Notes: a model not told the origin generated them from the letters alone. A stretch of 64,000 bases of DNA from JBLZUR01 sp048565625 (GCF_048565625.1 NZ_JBLZUR010000002.1:372001-436000), one strand, 5' to 3'. Numbered from the stretch's first letter, positions 51,801-60,256 are shown. Numbers and translations are program-made.

Positions 51801-52674
51801 CCTCGGCCTTGACGCTGCCGCGAACGCCCCCTTCGAACGGGCCGACGCTGCCGCCCTCATCGAAGCTCGCGTCCACGCTGTAGTAGAAGTCGTCGAAGAC
51901 GAAGCCGAAGGCGTCCTTGCCATAGGTCTTGCCCGCAAGGTCGAAGGTGAAGTCCGCCTTCGCGTCGTAGACGTGGAGATCAGTGGCGGCGAGGGCCGTG
52001 CCCTTCCCGAGAGTGGCGATGGCGACCGCCTTGCCCTTGCCGTTCCCGTCCGCGTCGTACCAGAGCGTGCCCCGCGCCTTGTCGTAGATGATCCGGTCCG
52101 AACCGTCCTTCGCGGCGCTGCCGAGCCGGAAGGCCGCGTCGTCGAGCGTGCCGAGACCCAGCTTGGAGAACGCCGGCCGGCTGAGGAGGATCGTGTCGGT
52201 GCCTGTCCGGAAGTCGGTGATCCGATCGATGTTCGAGGCGCCGGGCGCGCTGGCGAACACGAAGGCGTCGCGTCCAGACCCGCCGGTCAGCGTGTCTTTG
52301 CCGATGCCGCCATCCAGTTCGTCATTCCCCGCGCCGCCGTCGAGAAGATCCGCGCCCGCGCCGCCGATCAGCACATTGGCCGGAGCATTGCCGGTCACGC
52401 GGTTGTCGCCGCCGTTCCCCCGACCGGTGATCGCGGTGCCGGTGAGGACGAGGTATTCGACGTTCGACGGAAGGTCGTAATCGACGCTGCTGCGGATCGT
52501 ATCCGTGCCCTGCTTAGCCAGCTCCTTCACCACGTCGGCACGGGCGTCGACATAGTAGATGTCGTTGCCGAGGCCCCCGGTCAGGGTGTCCGCGCCGGCC
52601 CGGCCATCCAGCGTGTCCGCGTTCTTCGTGGCCTTGATGGAATTGTTCTTGCCGTTTCCGATAAGCTTCGCCAC
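48832..52674 (-). CDS. RTX (haemolysin-type Ca-binding) protein with unassigned central module
   Basis: 1280 residues, no signal peptide, strongly acidic. It opens with one RTX module (DTLTGGLGNDIYYVD ... NVLIGGAGADLLDGGAGNDE). From roughly 240 to 650 there is a non-repeat, beta-rich region I cannot assign (FTFDLAGKTYGKDAFGFVFD, GSFSVSLPKPVNDSDGYDTQ). The rest is nonapeptide repeats GGxGxDxLx in about four large units of 90-100 residues, each linking a beta-roll to DTVxSSVxYTLxxNVExLxL, TG. The C-terminal 100 residues, after DRITDFSSKDDQFLL, match the type I secretion end seen in serralysin-like proteins. It is probably exported to the cell surface or medium in a calcium-dependent fold. No type I ATPase lies nearby; TolC is about 32 kb away. 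No protease or lipase motif is visible. Confidence 0.85.
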   Translation of the reverse strand: MAKLIGNGKNNSIKATKNADTLDGRAGADTLTGGLGNDIYYVDARADVVKELAKQGTDTIRSSVDYDLPSNVEYLVLTGTAITGRGNGGDNRVTGNAPANVLIGGAGADLLDGGAGNDELDGGIGKDTLTGGSGRDAFVFASAPGASNIDRITDFRTGTDTILLSRPAFSKLGLGTLDDAAFRLGSAAKDGSDRIIYDKARGTLWYDADGNGKGKAVAIATLGKGTALAATDLHVYDAKADFTFDLAGKTYGKDAFGFVFDDFYYSVDASFDEGGSVGPFEGGVRGSVKAEAGLRAEMRFTSSTYDAVGGLDVTETTSKLAGVIDKKPYVLVGSTLHGAADASITGGAGKDNFIDIFVGAKVAASAGAYAEVDLGALGSPGVDFDFSVSATAGIDEHITADDAFVKDGDYGSFSVSLPKPVNDSDGYDTQAGAYGGTAIVVTATSDSFISVNADLSAMIAKVLDGIPGVGTLFKEHKEEADLGIASFGVSFQAIDLDMHGDVSMKEKVVFDPRILVTARSSFGETVKGTSTDKLAFATPEGEGKIVIDLSYQAEAVVTSTVYAHVGATFAAKFLHARLWEENDVPGIPNADFGVSAYDFEDKFAGTDIELAKATRTIAIPGVSTGQVTTQYEKFRTTKGSGDSWSLTTHQIIAAGNAAANKFVGNDYGNRITGAAGADTLSGKDGDDTLDGGAGKDVLYGNAGKDTVLAGADNDVVFGASGNDNIDGGDANDALYGDEGNDSLTGGKGDDTLYGGAGDDTLDGGDGRNVYYGGAGKDRMAGTGRNDTFYIDDIGDEALDGTVGDHDTVYTSVNYETGWYRIEKVVLTGKRNITARGNKDDATWLIGNSGNNVLWGGAGDDTLDGGAGADTLYGGPGDDTFVIDSTKDELRLDAGPEAERDSIISSVSFTLRARVDAFMSDARLFNLTLTGTKAINGTGNGHANLIIGNDAANVLDGRGAGGPDSYFGSNHDTLKGGRGGDTYIVGEHDTVVEAANHGIDTVKVYLPGWLPQDRPAYTLSANVENLVIIDYDMTTLMRNNQASGGIGNSLANKITGNRYDNLLDGKGGADTLTGGAGNDTYVFDNKGDRAIEKANGGIDWVKSSVSATLAQNVEHLALTGGGKVNGTGNGLANIIQGNKAANSLSGMSGNDTLDGGAGADTLKGGSGRDAFAFSTAPKSKDADRITDFSSKDDQFLLNIGAFFGDNGWSGRPYDGNGVLYSGSFVEGKAATAFNACIIYDNTTGRILWDSDGAAFTAAVLLATVNKGTEINYADFQFYQNG

Positions 52675-52779
52675 GCCGCCCCCTGTCGCCGCGCGTCGTT
52701 ACGACTTCCCCTGCGGCGGCAGGCCTTTACCCCTTATTCAAGGCCGAAAACAGACGCGCGTCCACAGAAACTCCGAACC

Positions 52780-54111
52780 CTAGCAATGCGGTTCATCCCC
52801 GCCATCCATGCCGCGCGACCAATTGAGGCCCGACAAAGTCCCCGGCAGGTGCAGGCGGCGGTAGAAGTTGCCGTTGATCTGCGTGCGGTTGATCAGGTGG
52901 TCGCGGAAGCGGCGGTACAGGTCGCGGTGGATCTGGTGCTGATCGGCGCTGGTCCAGAACTGGTCCAGCGTTGTCGATGCGGTGAGCCCGTCGATGCGGT
53001 AGATCGCGTCGCCCAGCGCCAGGGTCGGGCAGCCGTGGTGGATCGCGGACAGGCCCGCCGTGCTGTTGATCGTGATCACACCCTTCGCCTTGTTGAGCAA
53101 CGAGGGCAGGTGTTCGTCGTGCAGGTAGACGATCCGCCCGCGCAGCCCGTGATCGCGGGCGAGGCCGGACAGGAACTGCGCGTAGTTGCAATAGGCGCGG
53201 TCCATCGGGTGATGCTTGAAGACGAGCAGCGTGTCCGGCGGGGCATGGGCAGCGAAGGATTTCACGACCTGCTCGATGAACGGCTTCACACCCGGGAAGT
53301 CCGAATGGACGCGGATCTGCGCGTCGTTGTGGACCTGCAGCGGCACTAGGAAGAAGGGGGCCGCGTCATCCGCCATCAGCCGCTCGAACTGCGGGCGGTT
53401 GCGCCAGGCGTACCATTGCTTGCGATACCATCCGCGCACCCAGCGCAGACCTTCGAACCAGCTGAGCGGGCGGTGATGGCGGTAGAAGGGGTACAACCCC
53501 CAGAGCAGCACCGCCGCGAAATAGTAGATGAATGCCCAGAGCCCCGTGTGCCAGATCGTCTGCCCGACGGAGAGCGCCTTAGCGGGCGGGGGCGCCGGGG
53601 TGTTCAGGAAGAATATGGGCGAGCGGGGCAGGGCGCTGTGGCCGTTCACCCCATGCGTTTCCATGGTCACGTAGTCGGGCCGGACATAGCCCTCCTCGAA
53701 CACCTCGACACGGATGTCGAGCATCTCCGCCACTTGGCGGACCGAGCTGTGGATCGGGCGGCAATCGCCGAACAGCATGATCACGTCGATGCGCCGTGCG
53801 CGGCAGATCCGCTGCAGGAAAACCGGGAAGTCCTCGGGCTTGCCGCGGTAATTCGTGGCGCCGCGCGGGTAGAACAGCCAGTCCCCGCCGTTGAAGTTGA
53901 TCTTGTGGACGTTGGCGCCGGCCCAGCGCAGATCCTGCGCGAGACGAACGAAAAACGGCCCAACCGGGCCCTGCAGCATCAGAATGTTGCGATTGCGAAA
54001 CGCATAGGGCCCATCGGCGGCGATCGCGGGCAGCGAACGGCCGCTGCGGATCGGTGCCGACGTTCCGGTTTTGGAGGAGATCAATCTGGGCCCGGTGCTA
54101 TCGAAGCTCAT
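52780..54111 (-). CDS. Capsular polysaccharide glycosyltransferase, KpsS/LipB-like
   Basis: 443 residues from ATG 54111. After an N-terminal extension of about 40 residues come NILMLQGPVGPFFVRLAQDL, VHKINFNGGDWLFYPRGATN, IDVIMLFGDCRPIHSS, VEVFEEGYVRPDYVTME, FFLVPLQVHNDAQIRVHSDF and VLHPRD-like VFKHHPMDRAYCNYAQFL, then GVITINSTAGLSAIHHGCPT. These are the signatures of KpsS, a beta-Kdo transferase that builds the lipid-linked Kdo primer of ABC-dependent capsules. Its usual partners (KpsC, KpsE, KpsM/T) are not in the window. It is 105 bases upstream of the RTX gene on the same strand. Confidence 0.85.
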   Translation of the reverse strand: MSFDSTGPRLISSKTGTSAPIRSGRSLPAIAADGPYAFRNRNILMLQGPVGPFFVRLAQDLRWAGANVHKINFNGGDWLFYPRGATNYRGKPEDFPVFLQRICRARRIDVIMLFGDCRPIHSSVRQVAEMLDIRVEVFEEGYVRPDYVTMETHGVNGHSALPRSPIFFLNTPAPPPAKALSVGQTIWHTGLWAFIYYFAAVLLWGLYPFYRHHRPLSWFEGLRWVRGWYRKQWYAWRNRPQFERLMADDAAPFFLVPLQVHNDAQIRVHSDFPGVKPFIEQVVKSFAAHAPPDTLLVFKHHPMDRAYCNYAQFLSGLARDHGLRGRIVYLHDEHLPSLLNKAKGVITINSTAGLSAIHHGCPTLALGDAIYRIDGLTASTTLDQFWTSADQHQIHRDLYRRFRDHLINRTQINGNFYRRLHLPGTLSGLNWSRGMDGGDEPHC

Positions 54112-54279
54112 CCACAACCCCGGTTATCTCGCGGCACCTGATAGACGCGAGTATCGCCGCGCTGCAACGGTTTACGACCGATCGCGAAGCGGAACGTGGC
54201 ACCTGTTGCACGGAACGCACGGCTGGCGGGCTGAACAGCGGTGGCTTTCAATCCGGCGATGCCGCGTTAGCATCGCGGC

Positions 54280-55521
54280 ATGAACCAGCCCGCCCGCATC
54301 CTCGCCGCATTGCTGATCGGATTGGCGCTCGGCATTGCGGGAGGACGGTTCGGCTGGGCCCTTGCCGTCAATGTCGCCGATCCGATCGGATCCATCTGGA
54401 TCGACGCCTTGCGGATGACGGTGGTGCCGTTGGTCGTCGCGCTGCTGGTGACCGGCATCCTGCGCACCGCCGGGCAATCGCGGGGCGGTGGCCTTGCATT
54501 GAAGGCCGTGCTGTTCTTCGTCGCGCTTCTCTGGCTGTCGACGCTGATCTCGGCCTTCCTGACGCCCGCGCTCCTCGCCGCCTGGCCGCTTGGCACCGCA
54601 TCTCGCGCCGCATTGGACAGTGCGATGGGACAGGCGCCCGCCGTGACCACGTCCGCCCCTCCGCTCGGTGATTTCATCCGCTCGATCGTGCCGACCAACC
54701 CGCTGTCGGCGGCAGTCAACGACGCGATGCTGCCGCTGATCGTGTTCACCACGCTCTTCGCGCTCGCCGCCGTGCGCCTGGAGGAGGGGGCCCGCGCCAC
54801 GCTGGAAAACCTGTTCTCCGCAATCGAGCAGGCGATGCTGACCATCGTCGGCTGGGTGCTGTGGATCGCACCGCTCGGCGTCTTCGCCCTTGCCTTCGTG
54901 CTGGGCGCACGGGCGGGGACGGCGGCGATCGGCGCCCTGGCCCACTACATTGCGATCGTCTCCGCCGCCGGGCTTGCCGCCTGGGCTCTTGCCTATCCGG
55001 TCGCGCTGTTGGGCGCGCGCGTGCGTCTCGGCGCCTTCATCCGCGCGGTCGCCCCAGCGCAGATCGTCGCGCTCAGCACGCAGAGCTCGCTCGCCACCCT
55101 GCCGACGATGCTGAAATGTTGCGAGCGGCTGGGCGTGCCGGTCGCCGTCGCCGGCGTGCCGCTGCCGATCGCGGTCGCCATCTTCCGCGTGACCAGCCCC
55201 GCGATGAACCTTGCGGTCGCGATTTACGTCGCCCACCTCACCGGCACGCCGCTCTCCGCCGCCACGATCGCGGCGGGGGCGGTGGTCGCGGGCACGACTA
55301 CGCTCGGCACGATCAGCCTGCCCGGCCAGGTCAGCTTCCTCACCTCCACCACCCCGATCGCGCTGGCCATGGGCGTACCGCTCGCCCCCCTCGGCCTCCT
55401 CCTCGCCGTCGAGATGATCCCCGACCTGGTTCGTACCGTCGGCAACGTGACGATGGATGTCGCGGCGACCACCGCGCTCGCCCGGCACGAGGGGGCGCTG
55501 GACGCCTCGACAGGGGCGTGA
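54280..55521 (+). CDS. Dicarboxylate/amino acid:cation symporter (DAACS family)
   Basis: 413 residues with the GltPh-like topology. DALRMTVVPLVVALLVTGIL is TM3 with the P-L-V kink, IVPTNPLSAAVNDAMLPLIV, FTTLFA follows, STQSSLATLPTMLKCC is the serine-rich hairpin HP1, PAMNLAVAIYVAHLTG is the NMDGT-equivalent TM7, and TTLGTISLPGQVSFLTSTTP matches HP2. Canonical NMDGT is replaced by PAMNLAV, so substrate range may differ from DctA or GltP. It is an inner-membrane sodium- or proton-coupled importer. It stands alone between divergent kpsS and the two-component genes. Confidence 0.87.
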   Translation: MNQPARILAALLIGLALGIAGGRFGWALAVNVADPIGSIWIDALRMTVVPLVVALLVTGILRTAGQSRGGGLALKAVLFFVALLWLSTLISAFLTPALLAAWPLGTASRAALDSAMGQAPAVTTSAPPLGDFIRSIVPTNPLSAAVNDAMLPLIVFTTLFALAAVRLEEGARATLENLFSAIEQAMLTIVGWVLWIAPLGVFALAFVLGARAGTAAIGALAHYIAIVSAAGLAAWALAYPVALLGARVRLGAFIRAVAPAQIVALSTQSSLATLPTMLKCCERLGVPVAVAGVPLPIAVAIFRVTSPAMNLAVAIYVAHLTGTPLSAATIAAGAVVAGTTTLGTISLPGQVSFLTSTTPIALAMGVPLAPLGLLLAVEMIPDLVRTVGNVTMDVAATTALARHEGALDASTGA

Positions 55522-55725
55522 TGGCCGGATAGCGTCCGGTACTCAGGGGCTTGTGGGGGCAATGTAAATGGCGAAGGCCATACAGCTTCCTTTCTGTCCC
55601 GCCGCAACCACGTGACAAACTGTTGCCACGCCATCTGCCCACCGCCGCTTGGTTGACCACCGGCATGGCGCTTCCTAGCTGGCCATGGACGCGCAACAGT
55701 CCGGAAAGGCGTTGGCCAGGTTTCG

Positions 55726-56436
55726 ATGTCTGCCCCCGTTATCGTTCTGGTCGAGGATGATCCCGGCCTCCGCACGCTGACCTCCCGCGCCTTGCAGGCC
55801 GATGGCTTCGACGTGCATCCGGCCGGCTCCGCGCCGGAGATGTGGCGCGTGTTCGAGAGTACGGCGGTCGACCTCGTCGTCCTGGACGTGATGCTGCCCG
55901 GCACCAGCGGCATAGACCTGTGCCGCCAAATCCGGCAGCGTAGCGACGTGCCGATCATCTTCGTCAGTGCGCGAAACAGCGAGACCGATCGTGTCGTCGG
56001 ACTGGAACTCGGGGCCGACGATTACCTGCCCAAGCCCTTCGGTGCGCGTGAGCTGGTCGCCCGTGTCCGCGCCGTGCTTCGCCGTGGCGGTATGGAACGG
56101 CGCCACGGCGCGTCGGGCGAGGGCAAGGCCAGGTTCAACGACTGGACCGCCGATTTCCCCCGGCGCGAGGTCCGCTCTCCCACCGGCGCGGTCGTCGACC
56201 TGACCGGGGCGGAGTTCGACCTGCTGTCGAGCTTCCTGCACCACCCGCAGCGCGTGATCAGCCGCGACCGGCTGATGGAGCTGGCGCGTACCCGCCTCGG
56301 TGACAGCTCCGACCGCAGCGTCGACGTGCTGGTCAGCCGCCTGCGCCGCAAGCTCTCCACCGACGGGGAGCAGGCGCCGATCGTCACGGTGCGCGGGGCC
56401 GGGTACATGTTCAACACGGCGGTGCAGCGCTTTTGA
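55726..56436 (+). CDS. OmpR-family response regulator
   Basis: 236 residues. Receiver domain: VIVLVEDDPGLRTLTSRALQ, D54 in VVLDVMLPGTSGIDLCRQIR, VSARNSETDRVVGLELGADD, YLPKPFGARELVARVRA. Winged helix: LTGAEFDLLSSFLHHPQRVI, SDRSVDVLVSRLRRKL, VRGAGYMF. Similar to OmpR/RisA-type regulators. Its stop overlaps the start of the kinase gene. Together with the kinase it heads a co-directional run with carbonic anhydrase and a SulP transporter. A 204-base gap upstream (55522-55725) holds no gene and presumably the promoter. Confidence 0.92.
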   Translation: MSAPVIVLVEDDPGLRTLTSRALQADGFDVHPAGSAPEMWRVFESTAVDLVVLDVMLPGTSGIDLCRQIRQRSDVPIIFVSARNSETDRVVGLELGADDYLPKPFGARELVARVRAVLRRGGMERRHGASGEGKARFNDWTADFPRREVRSPTGAVVDLTGAEFDLLSSFLHHPQRVISRDRLMELARTRLGDSSDRSVDVLVSRLRRKLSTDGEQAPIVTVRGAGYMFNTAVQRF

Positions 56437-57758
56437 ACGAAGCGCGGCGCTGGTCGGTCGGCCTGCTCGGCCGCGTCCTCGCCGTCCTGCTGCTGACCGT
56501 CGTCGTCGAATTCGGTGTCAGTACGCTCCTCTACGAGCGGGCCAGCCGCCTTTCGGTGCATGAGGATGAGGCGGCGCGTCTGGCGGAGGCGATCGCGCCT
56601 GCCGTCCGCCTGCTCAACGCCACGCCGCAGGCGCAGAGGCCCACGGTCGCAGACCATCTTTCGACCGAACGCTATATCTTCACCTGGCGGCCGGTGACGG
56701 CCAAGCCGCCGCTCACCGCTCCGGCGCTGCCGGCGATGCGCCTGCAGGTGACAGCGTGGGAGCCGATGCTCGCCAATACCGGCCTGCGCCTGTACCTGCG
56801 GTCGCCGGGGCGCGGCAATGTCGTGGTCGGCGACCTCCTGCTGGCGGATGGCAGCGCGCTGGAGGTGCTGGCTCCGGGGCTCGTCCAGGAATCCACCCTT
56901 GCCTCCAACCGGATCGCGCTGGCGCTCGCACCCGCGCTCGCGCTGGTGGTGATCGGCGGATTGCTGCTGCGGGTCATGGTGCAGCCGGTGCGGCAACTCG
57001 CCCGCGCCGCCGATCTGGTCGGCGAAGGGCAGGTGATCGAACTCGCGGAAAGCGGCCCGACCGAAATCCGCCGTCTCATCCGCGCGTTCAACGGCATGCA
57101 GCATCGCATTGCCGGGCTGATCGAGGGACGGACGCGCGCCCTGGCGGCGGTGGGCCATGACCTGCGGACACCGATCTCCCGGCTGCGCCTGCGCACGGAG
57201 TCCATCGACAACCGGCAATTGCGCGAGACCTTCGACGCCGACCTGGCGGAGATCGAGCAGATGCTCGCCTCGCTTTTCGCCTTCTACGGCCGGGAAACGG
57301 AGACCGAGCGCCAGATACGGCTGGACGTGGCGGTGATGGTCGCCTCGCTCGTGGATGAGTTCGCCGATCATGGCGACGACGTTACCTATCACGGTCCCGA
57401 CCACTGCGAGCTGATGGTCTATCGCACCGACCTTCGTCGCGCGGTCACCAACCTCATCAATAACGCCTGTCACTATGGCGAGCGCGTCGCCGTCTCGCTG
57501 GGGGATAGGCCGGAGGAGGTCGTGATCGCCGTTGAAGACGACGGTCCCGGCATTCCCGAAGCCCAGCTCAAGACGGTCCTCGAGCCGTTCGTTCGGCTGG
57601 ACGAGGCGCGATCGCGCAACACTGCCGGCCTTGGGCTGGGCCTGTCGATCGTGGACAGCGCGGCTCGCAAGATGGGCGGGGAGTTTACCCTGGAAAACCG
57701 CGCCGGAGGCGGGCTGCGCGCTACCATCCGCCTGCCGAAAACTGCCACGGCAACATAA
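56433..57758 (+). CDS. Sensor histidine kinase, EnvZ-like
   Basis: 441 residues with a TTG start at 56433 overlapping the regulator's stop. TM1 (GRVLAVLLLTVVVEFGVSTL) and TM2 (RIALALAPALALVVIGGLLL) flank a periplasmic part of about 125 residues. HAMP (VMVQPVRQLARAADLVGEGQ), then the H-box ALAAVGHDLRTPISRLRLR with H242, N-box NLINNACHYG, DDGPGIP and GLGLGLSIV. The VGHDLRTPI H-box is of EnvZ type. It presumably senses an envelope or ionic signal. The downstream carbonic anhydrase and anion transporter hint at CO2/bicarbonate or pH. Confidence 0.9.
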   Translation: MNEARRWSVGLLGRVLAVLLLTVVVEFGVSTLLYERASRLSVHEDEAARLAEAIAPAVRLLNATPQAQRPTVADHLSTERYIFTWRPVTAKPPLTAPALPAMRLQVTAWEPMLANTGLRLYLRSPGRGNVVVGDLLLADGSALEVLAPGLVQESTLASNRIALALAPALALVVIGGLLLRVMVQPVRQLARAADLVGEGQVIELAESGPTEIRRLIRAFNGMQHRIAGLIEGRTRALAAVGHDLRTPISRLRLRTESIDNRQLRETFDADLAEIEQMLASLFAFYGRETETERQIRLDVAVMVASLVDEFADHGDDVTYHGPDHCELMVYRTDLRRAVTNLINNACHYGERVAVSLGDRPEEVVIAVEDDGPGIPEAQLKTVLEPFVRLDEARSRNTAGLGLGLSIVDSAARKMGGEFTLENRAGGGLRATIRLPKTATAT

Positions 57759-57850
57759 CGTCATGAAACCGCTGCGCCGCAGCAAAGCCGTTCCGCCATT
57801 CTTGAGCGAACTCCCGCTGCGGCGGGACACTCAATTTCAAGAGGATGGCC

Positions 57851-58549
57851 ATGAACGAGTTTCTCGGACGCGTATTCAGTTTCGAAAAGCAGGTCTACCG
57901 CGACCAGGCCGCGCTCTATTCCAAGCTCGCCACCGACGGGCAGAGCCCTAAGGCGCTGATGATCTCCTGCGCGGACAGCCGCATCGTGCCGGAGCACATC
58001 GTCCAGGCGGAGCCCGGCGACCTGTTCGTCTGCCGCAACGCGGGCAACATCGTGCCGCCGCATGCAACCCAGAACGGCGGCGTCACGTCGACTGTCGAGT
58101 ACGCGGTGATGGCGCTCGGCGTGCGCGACATCATCGTCTGCGGCCATTCCGACTGTGGCGCGATGAAGGGGCTGATGAACCTGCCCGCCCTGGAGAAGAT
58201 GCCGAACGTCGCCGCCTGGCTGCGCCATTCGCATGCCGCCAGCAATGTCGTGAACGAGTGCTACCCGGATCTGGAGGGCACCGAACGGGTCCGCGCGCTC
58301 TCGCTGGAGAACGTCGTGGCGCAGCTCAACAACCTGCGCACCCATCCGTCGGTCGCCGCCGGCCTCGCCCGCGGCGAAATCTCGCTGCACGGCTGGTTCG
58401 TCGATATCCATGAGGGCGTCGTCCTCGCCCTCGATGGGCAGAGCGGTGCCTTCGTGAAGGTCGACGAGACGCGGCCGCTGCCGATCGCCGTTCCTGCGCG
58501 GCAGCGTCTGGCGGCGGACCGTGGCGCGCATCTTGAGGCGGCCGAATGA
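57851..58549 (+). CDS. Beta-class carbonic anhydrase
   Basis: 232 residues from ATG 57851, with AGAGG seven bases upstream; ATG 57845 is possible. LMISCADSRIVPEHI holds zinc ligand C40 and the D42/R44 dyad; VCGHSDCGAMKG holds ligands H99 and C102. FVCRNAGNIVPP and TVEYAVMALGVRDIIV are family blocks. It interconverts CO2 and bicarbonate. It has no clear signal peptide, so it is cytoplasmic. Its stop overlaps the SulP start (ATGA). Such CA-SulP pairs are linked to bicarbonate transport and pH homeostasis. Confidence 0.95.
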   Translation: MNEFLGRVFSFEKQVYRDQAALYSKLATDGQSPKALMISCADSRIVPEHIVQAEPGDLFVCRNAGNIVPPHATQNGGVTSTVEYAVMALGVRDIIVCGHSDCGAMKGLMNLPALEKMPNVAAWLRHSHAASNVVNECYPDLEGTERVRALSLENVVAQLNNLRTHPSVAAGLARGEISLHGWFVDIHEGVVLALDGQSGAFVKVDETRPLPIAVPARQRLAADRGAHLEAAE

Positions 58550-60048
58550 GTACCGCCGCCTTCACGACGAAGTTCCTGTCGCGGGATCTGACGGCGTCGA
58601 TCGTCGTCTTCCTGGTCGCGATGCCGCTTTGCATGGGCATCGCGGTCGCCTCCGGCGTGCCACCGGAAAAGGGCCTGATCACCGGGATCATCGGCGGCAT
58701 CGTCGTCGGCGCGTTGGCGGGATCGCCACTGCAGGTCAGCGGCCCCGCCGCGGGCCTTGCCGTCATCGTGTTCGAGATCGTGCAGAAGCAGGGTCTCTCC
58801 GCGCTCGGGCCGATCCTGCTCCTCGCCGGTGTGCTGCAGTTCGCGGCGGGCGTGTTCCGCCTGGGTGGATGGTTCCGTGCGATCTCGCCGGGCGTGGTCC
58901 ACGGAATGCTCGCCGGTATCGGCGTGCTGATCGTCGTCGGTCAGTTCCACGTTCTCTTCGATGACCGTCCTTTGCCCAGCGGGCTCGAGAACCTCGCCGC
59001 CATGCCGGGCCAGGTGCTCGGCCTGTCCGCGATGACCGTACAGAGTGCGGAGCTCGCCTTTCTCGTCGGCGTCATCACCATCGCCACCATGCTCGCCTGG
59101 GAGAAGTTCCGCCCGGCGACGCTGAAGCTCATCCCCGGCGCGCTGATGGGCGTGCTGGCGGGGACGCTGGTCGCCTATTTCGGCGGGCTGGATGTTGTCC
59201 GCGTGAGCGTGCCGGAATCGATCGTCGGCGCGATCACCCTGCCAACTTCGGAGGGCCTGTTCGGCATCAACGGGGAGATCGTCGTTACGGCGCTCGCCAT
59301 CGCGTTCATTGCCAGCGCCGAAACCCTCCTCTCGGCGGCGGCGGTCGATCGAATGCATGACGGCGTGCGGACCGACTACAACAAGGAGCTGCGCGCACAG
59401 GGAATCGGCAACTTCCTCTGCGGCGCCGCGGGCTCGATCCCGATGACCGGCGTCATCGTCCGCAGCTCGGCCAATGTGCAGGCGGGCGCGATGAGCCGCT
59501 TGTCGGCGATCATGCACGGCGTCTGGATCCTCGGCTTCGTCGCGGTCCTGCCCTGGCTGCTTCGGGAGATCCCGATGTCGGCGCTGGCGGGTATCCTCGT
59601 CGTCACCGGCTTCCGTCTCGTCAGCCTGAAGCATGTTCGCCACCTCCTCCACAACTATGGTCCTCTGCCCGCCGTGATCTGGGCGGCGACCTTGGTGATG
59701 GTGGTGGCGACCGACCTGCTGACCGGCGTGATCGTCGGCATCTTGCTGTCGCTGGTCGAACTGCTGCCGCATGTCCGACGTCTCGGCCTCAAGATGGACC
59801 GGCGCGAGGAGGACGAGCGGAGCTATATCGACCTTGCCGGCACGGCGACCTTCGTCACCCTGCCCAAGCTGTCGGCCGCGCTGGACGCCACGCCGGCGGA
59901 CCGTGGCGTCCGCCTCAACATGGAGCGGCTTCGCCATATCGACCATACCTGCGCGGAGATGCTGGGCGAGTGGCTGCAGCGCCGTCGCGCCAGCGGTGTC
60001 GAGACCGAGGTTCTGGGCGGTGGACGCTTCAAGGGTCTGCCCGCCTGA
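58546..60048 (+). CDS. SulP family anion transporter, probable bicarbonate type
   Basis: 500 residues. The SulP core has LTASIVVFLVAMPLCMGIAV, ASGVPPEKGLITGIIGGIVV, PLQVSGPAAGLAVIV, IAFIASAETLLSAAAVDRMH and FLCGAAGSIPMTGVIVRSSA, N. A STAS-like cytoplasmic tail ends the protein (YIDLAGTATFVTLPKLSAAL, LRHIDHTCAEMLGEWLQRR). Coupling by ATGA to a beta-carbonic anhydrase gene suggests bicarbonate is a substrate, as in BicA-like and CA-fused SulP proteins, rather than sulfate. No sulfate-assimilation genes are near. Substrate assignment is inference. Confidence 0.9.
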   Translation: MSTAAFTTKFLSRDLTASIVVFLVAMPLCMGIAVASGVPPEKGLITGIIGGIVVGALAGSPLQVSGPAAGLAVIVFEIVQKQGLSALGPILLLAGVLQFAAGVFRLGGWFRAISPGVVHGMLAGIGVLIVVGQFHVLFDDRPLPSGLENLAAMPGQVLGLSAMTVQSAELAFLVGVITIATMLAWEKFRPATLKLIPGALMGVLAGTLVAYFGGLDVVRVSVPESIVGAITLPTSEGLFGINGEIVVTALAIAFIASAETLLSAAAVDRMHDGVRTDYNKELRAQGIGNFLCGAAGSIPMTGVIVRSSANVQAGAMSRLSAIMHGVWILGFVAVLPWLLREIPMSALAGILVVTGFRLVSLKHVRHLLHNYGPLPAVIWAATLVMVVATDLLTGVIVGILLSLVELLPHVRRLGLKMDRREEDERSYIDLAGTATFVTLPKLSAALDATPADRGVRLNMERLRHIDHTCAEMLGEWLQRRRASGVETEVLGGGRFKGLPA

Positions 60049-60062
60049 TCATCTGGAAACAA

Positions 60063-60110
60063 GCCAGCCAAGCACGGAAACAATAACGAAACAAACCGTG
60101 TTTGGCTGGC
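60063..60110. repeat. Long inverted repeat after the SulP gene
   Basis: GCCAGCCAAGCACGG (60063-60077) and CCGTGTTTGGCTGGC (60096-60110) pair at 15 positions with one G-T pair, around an 18-base A-rich loop. It starts 14 bases after the SulP stop. There is no T-tract, so it is either a stem ending the operon transcript or a protein site ahead of the TorF porin gene. It does not match the repeat families elsewhere in the window. Confidence 0.75.
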
Positions 60111-60256
60111 CACGGTTCCAAGTTAACTTTGGTGCAATGCAATATTTGAAATGACGCGACTGTAGCTCCCGTATCAAATGGACCGGCTCACAACATCTCC
60201 TGCGATTAGACAGGGGAAGGGGGCCGCAGGAAGAACGGTTCATTTGGGGAGTTACC

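Noticed and set aside
48832..52674. Possibility that the RTX protein is a serralysin protease or lipase
   Set aside because: No HExxHxxGxxH zinc motif or GxSxG lipase motif is visible in the non-repeat parts.
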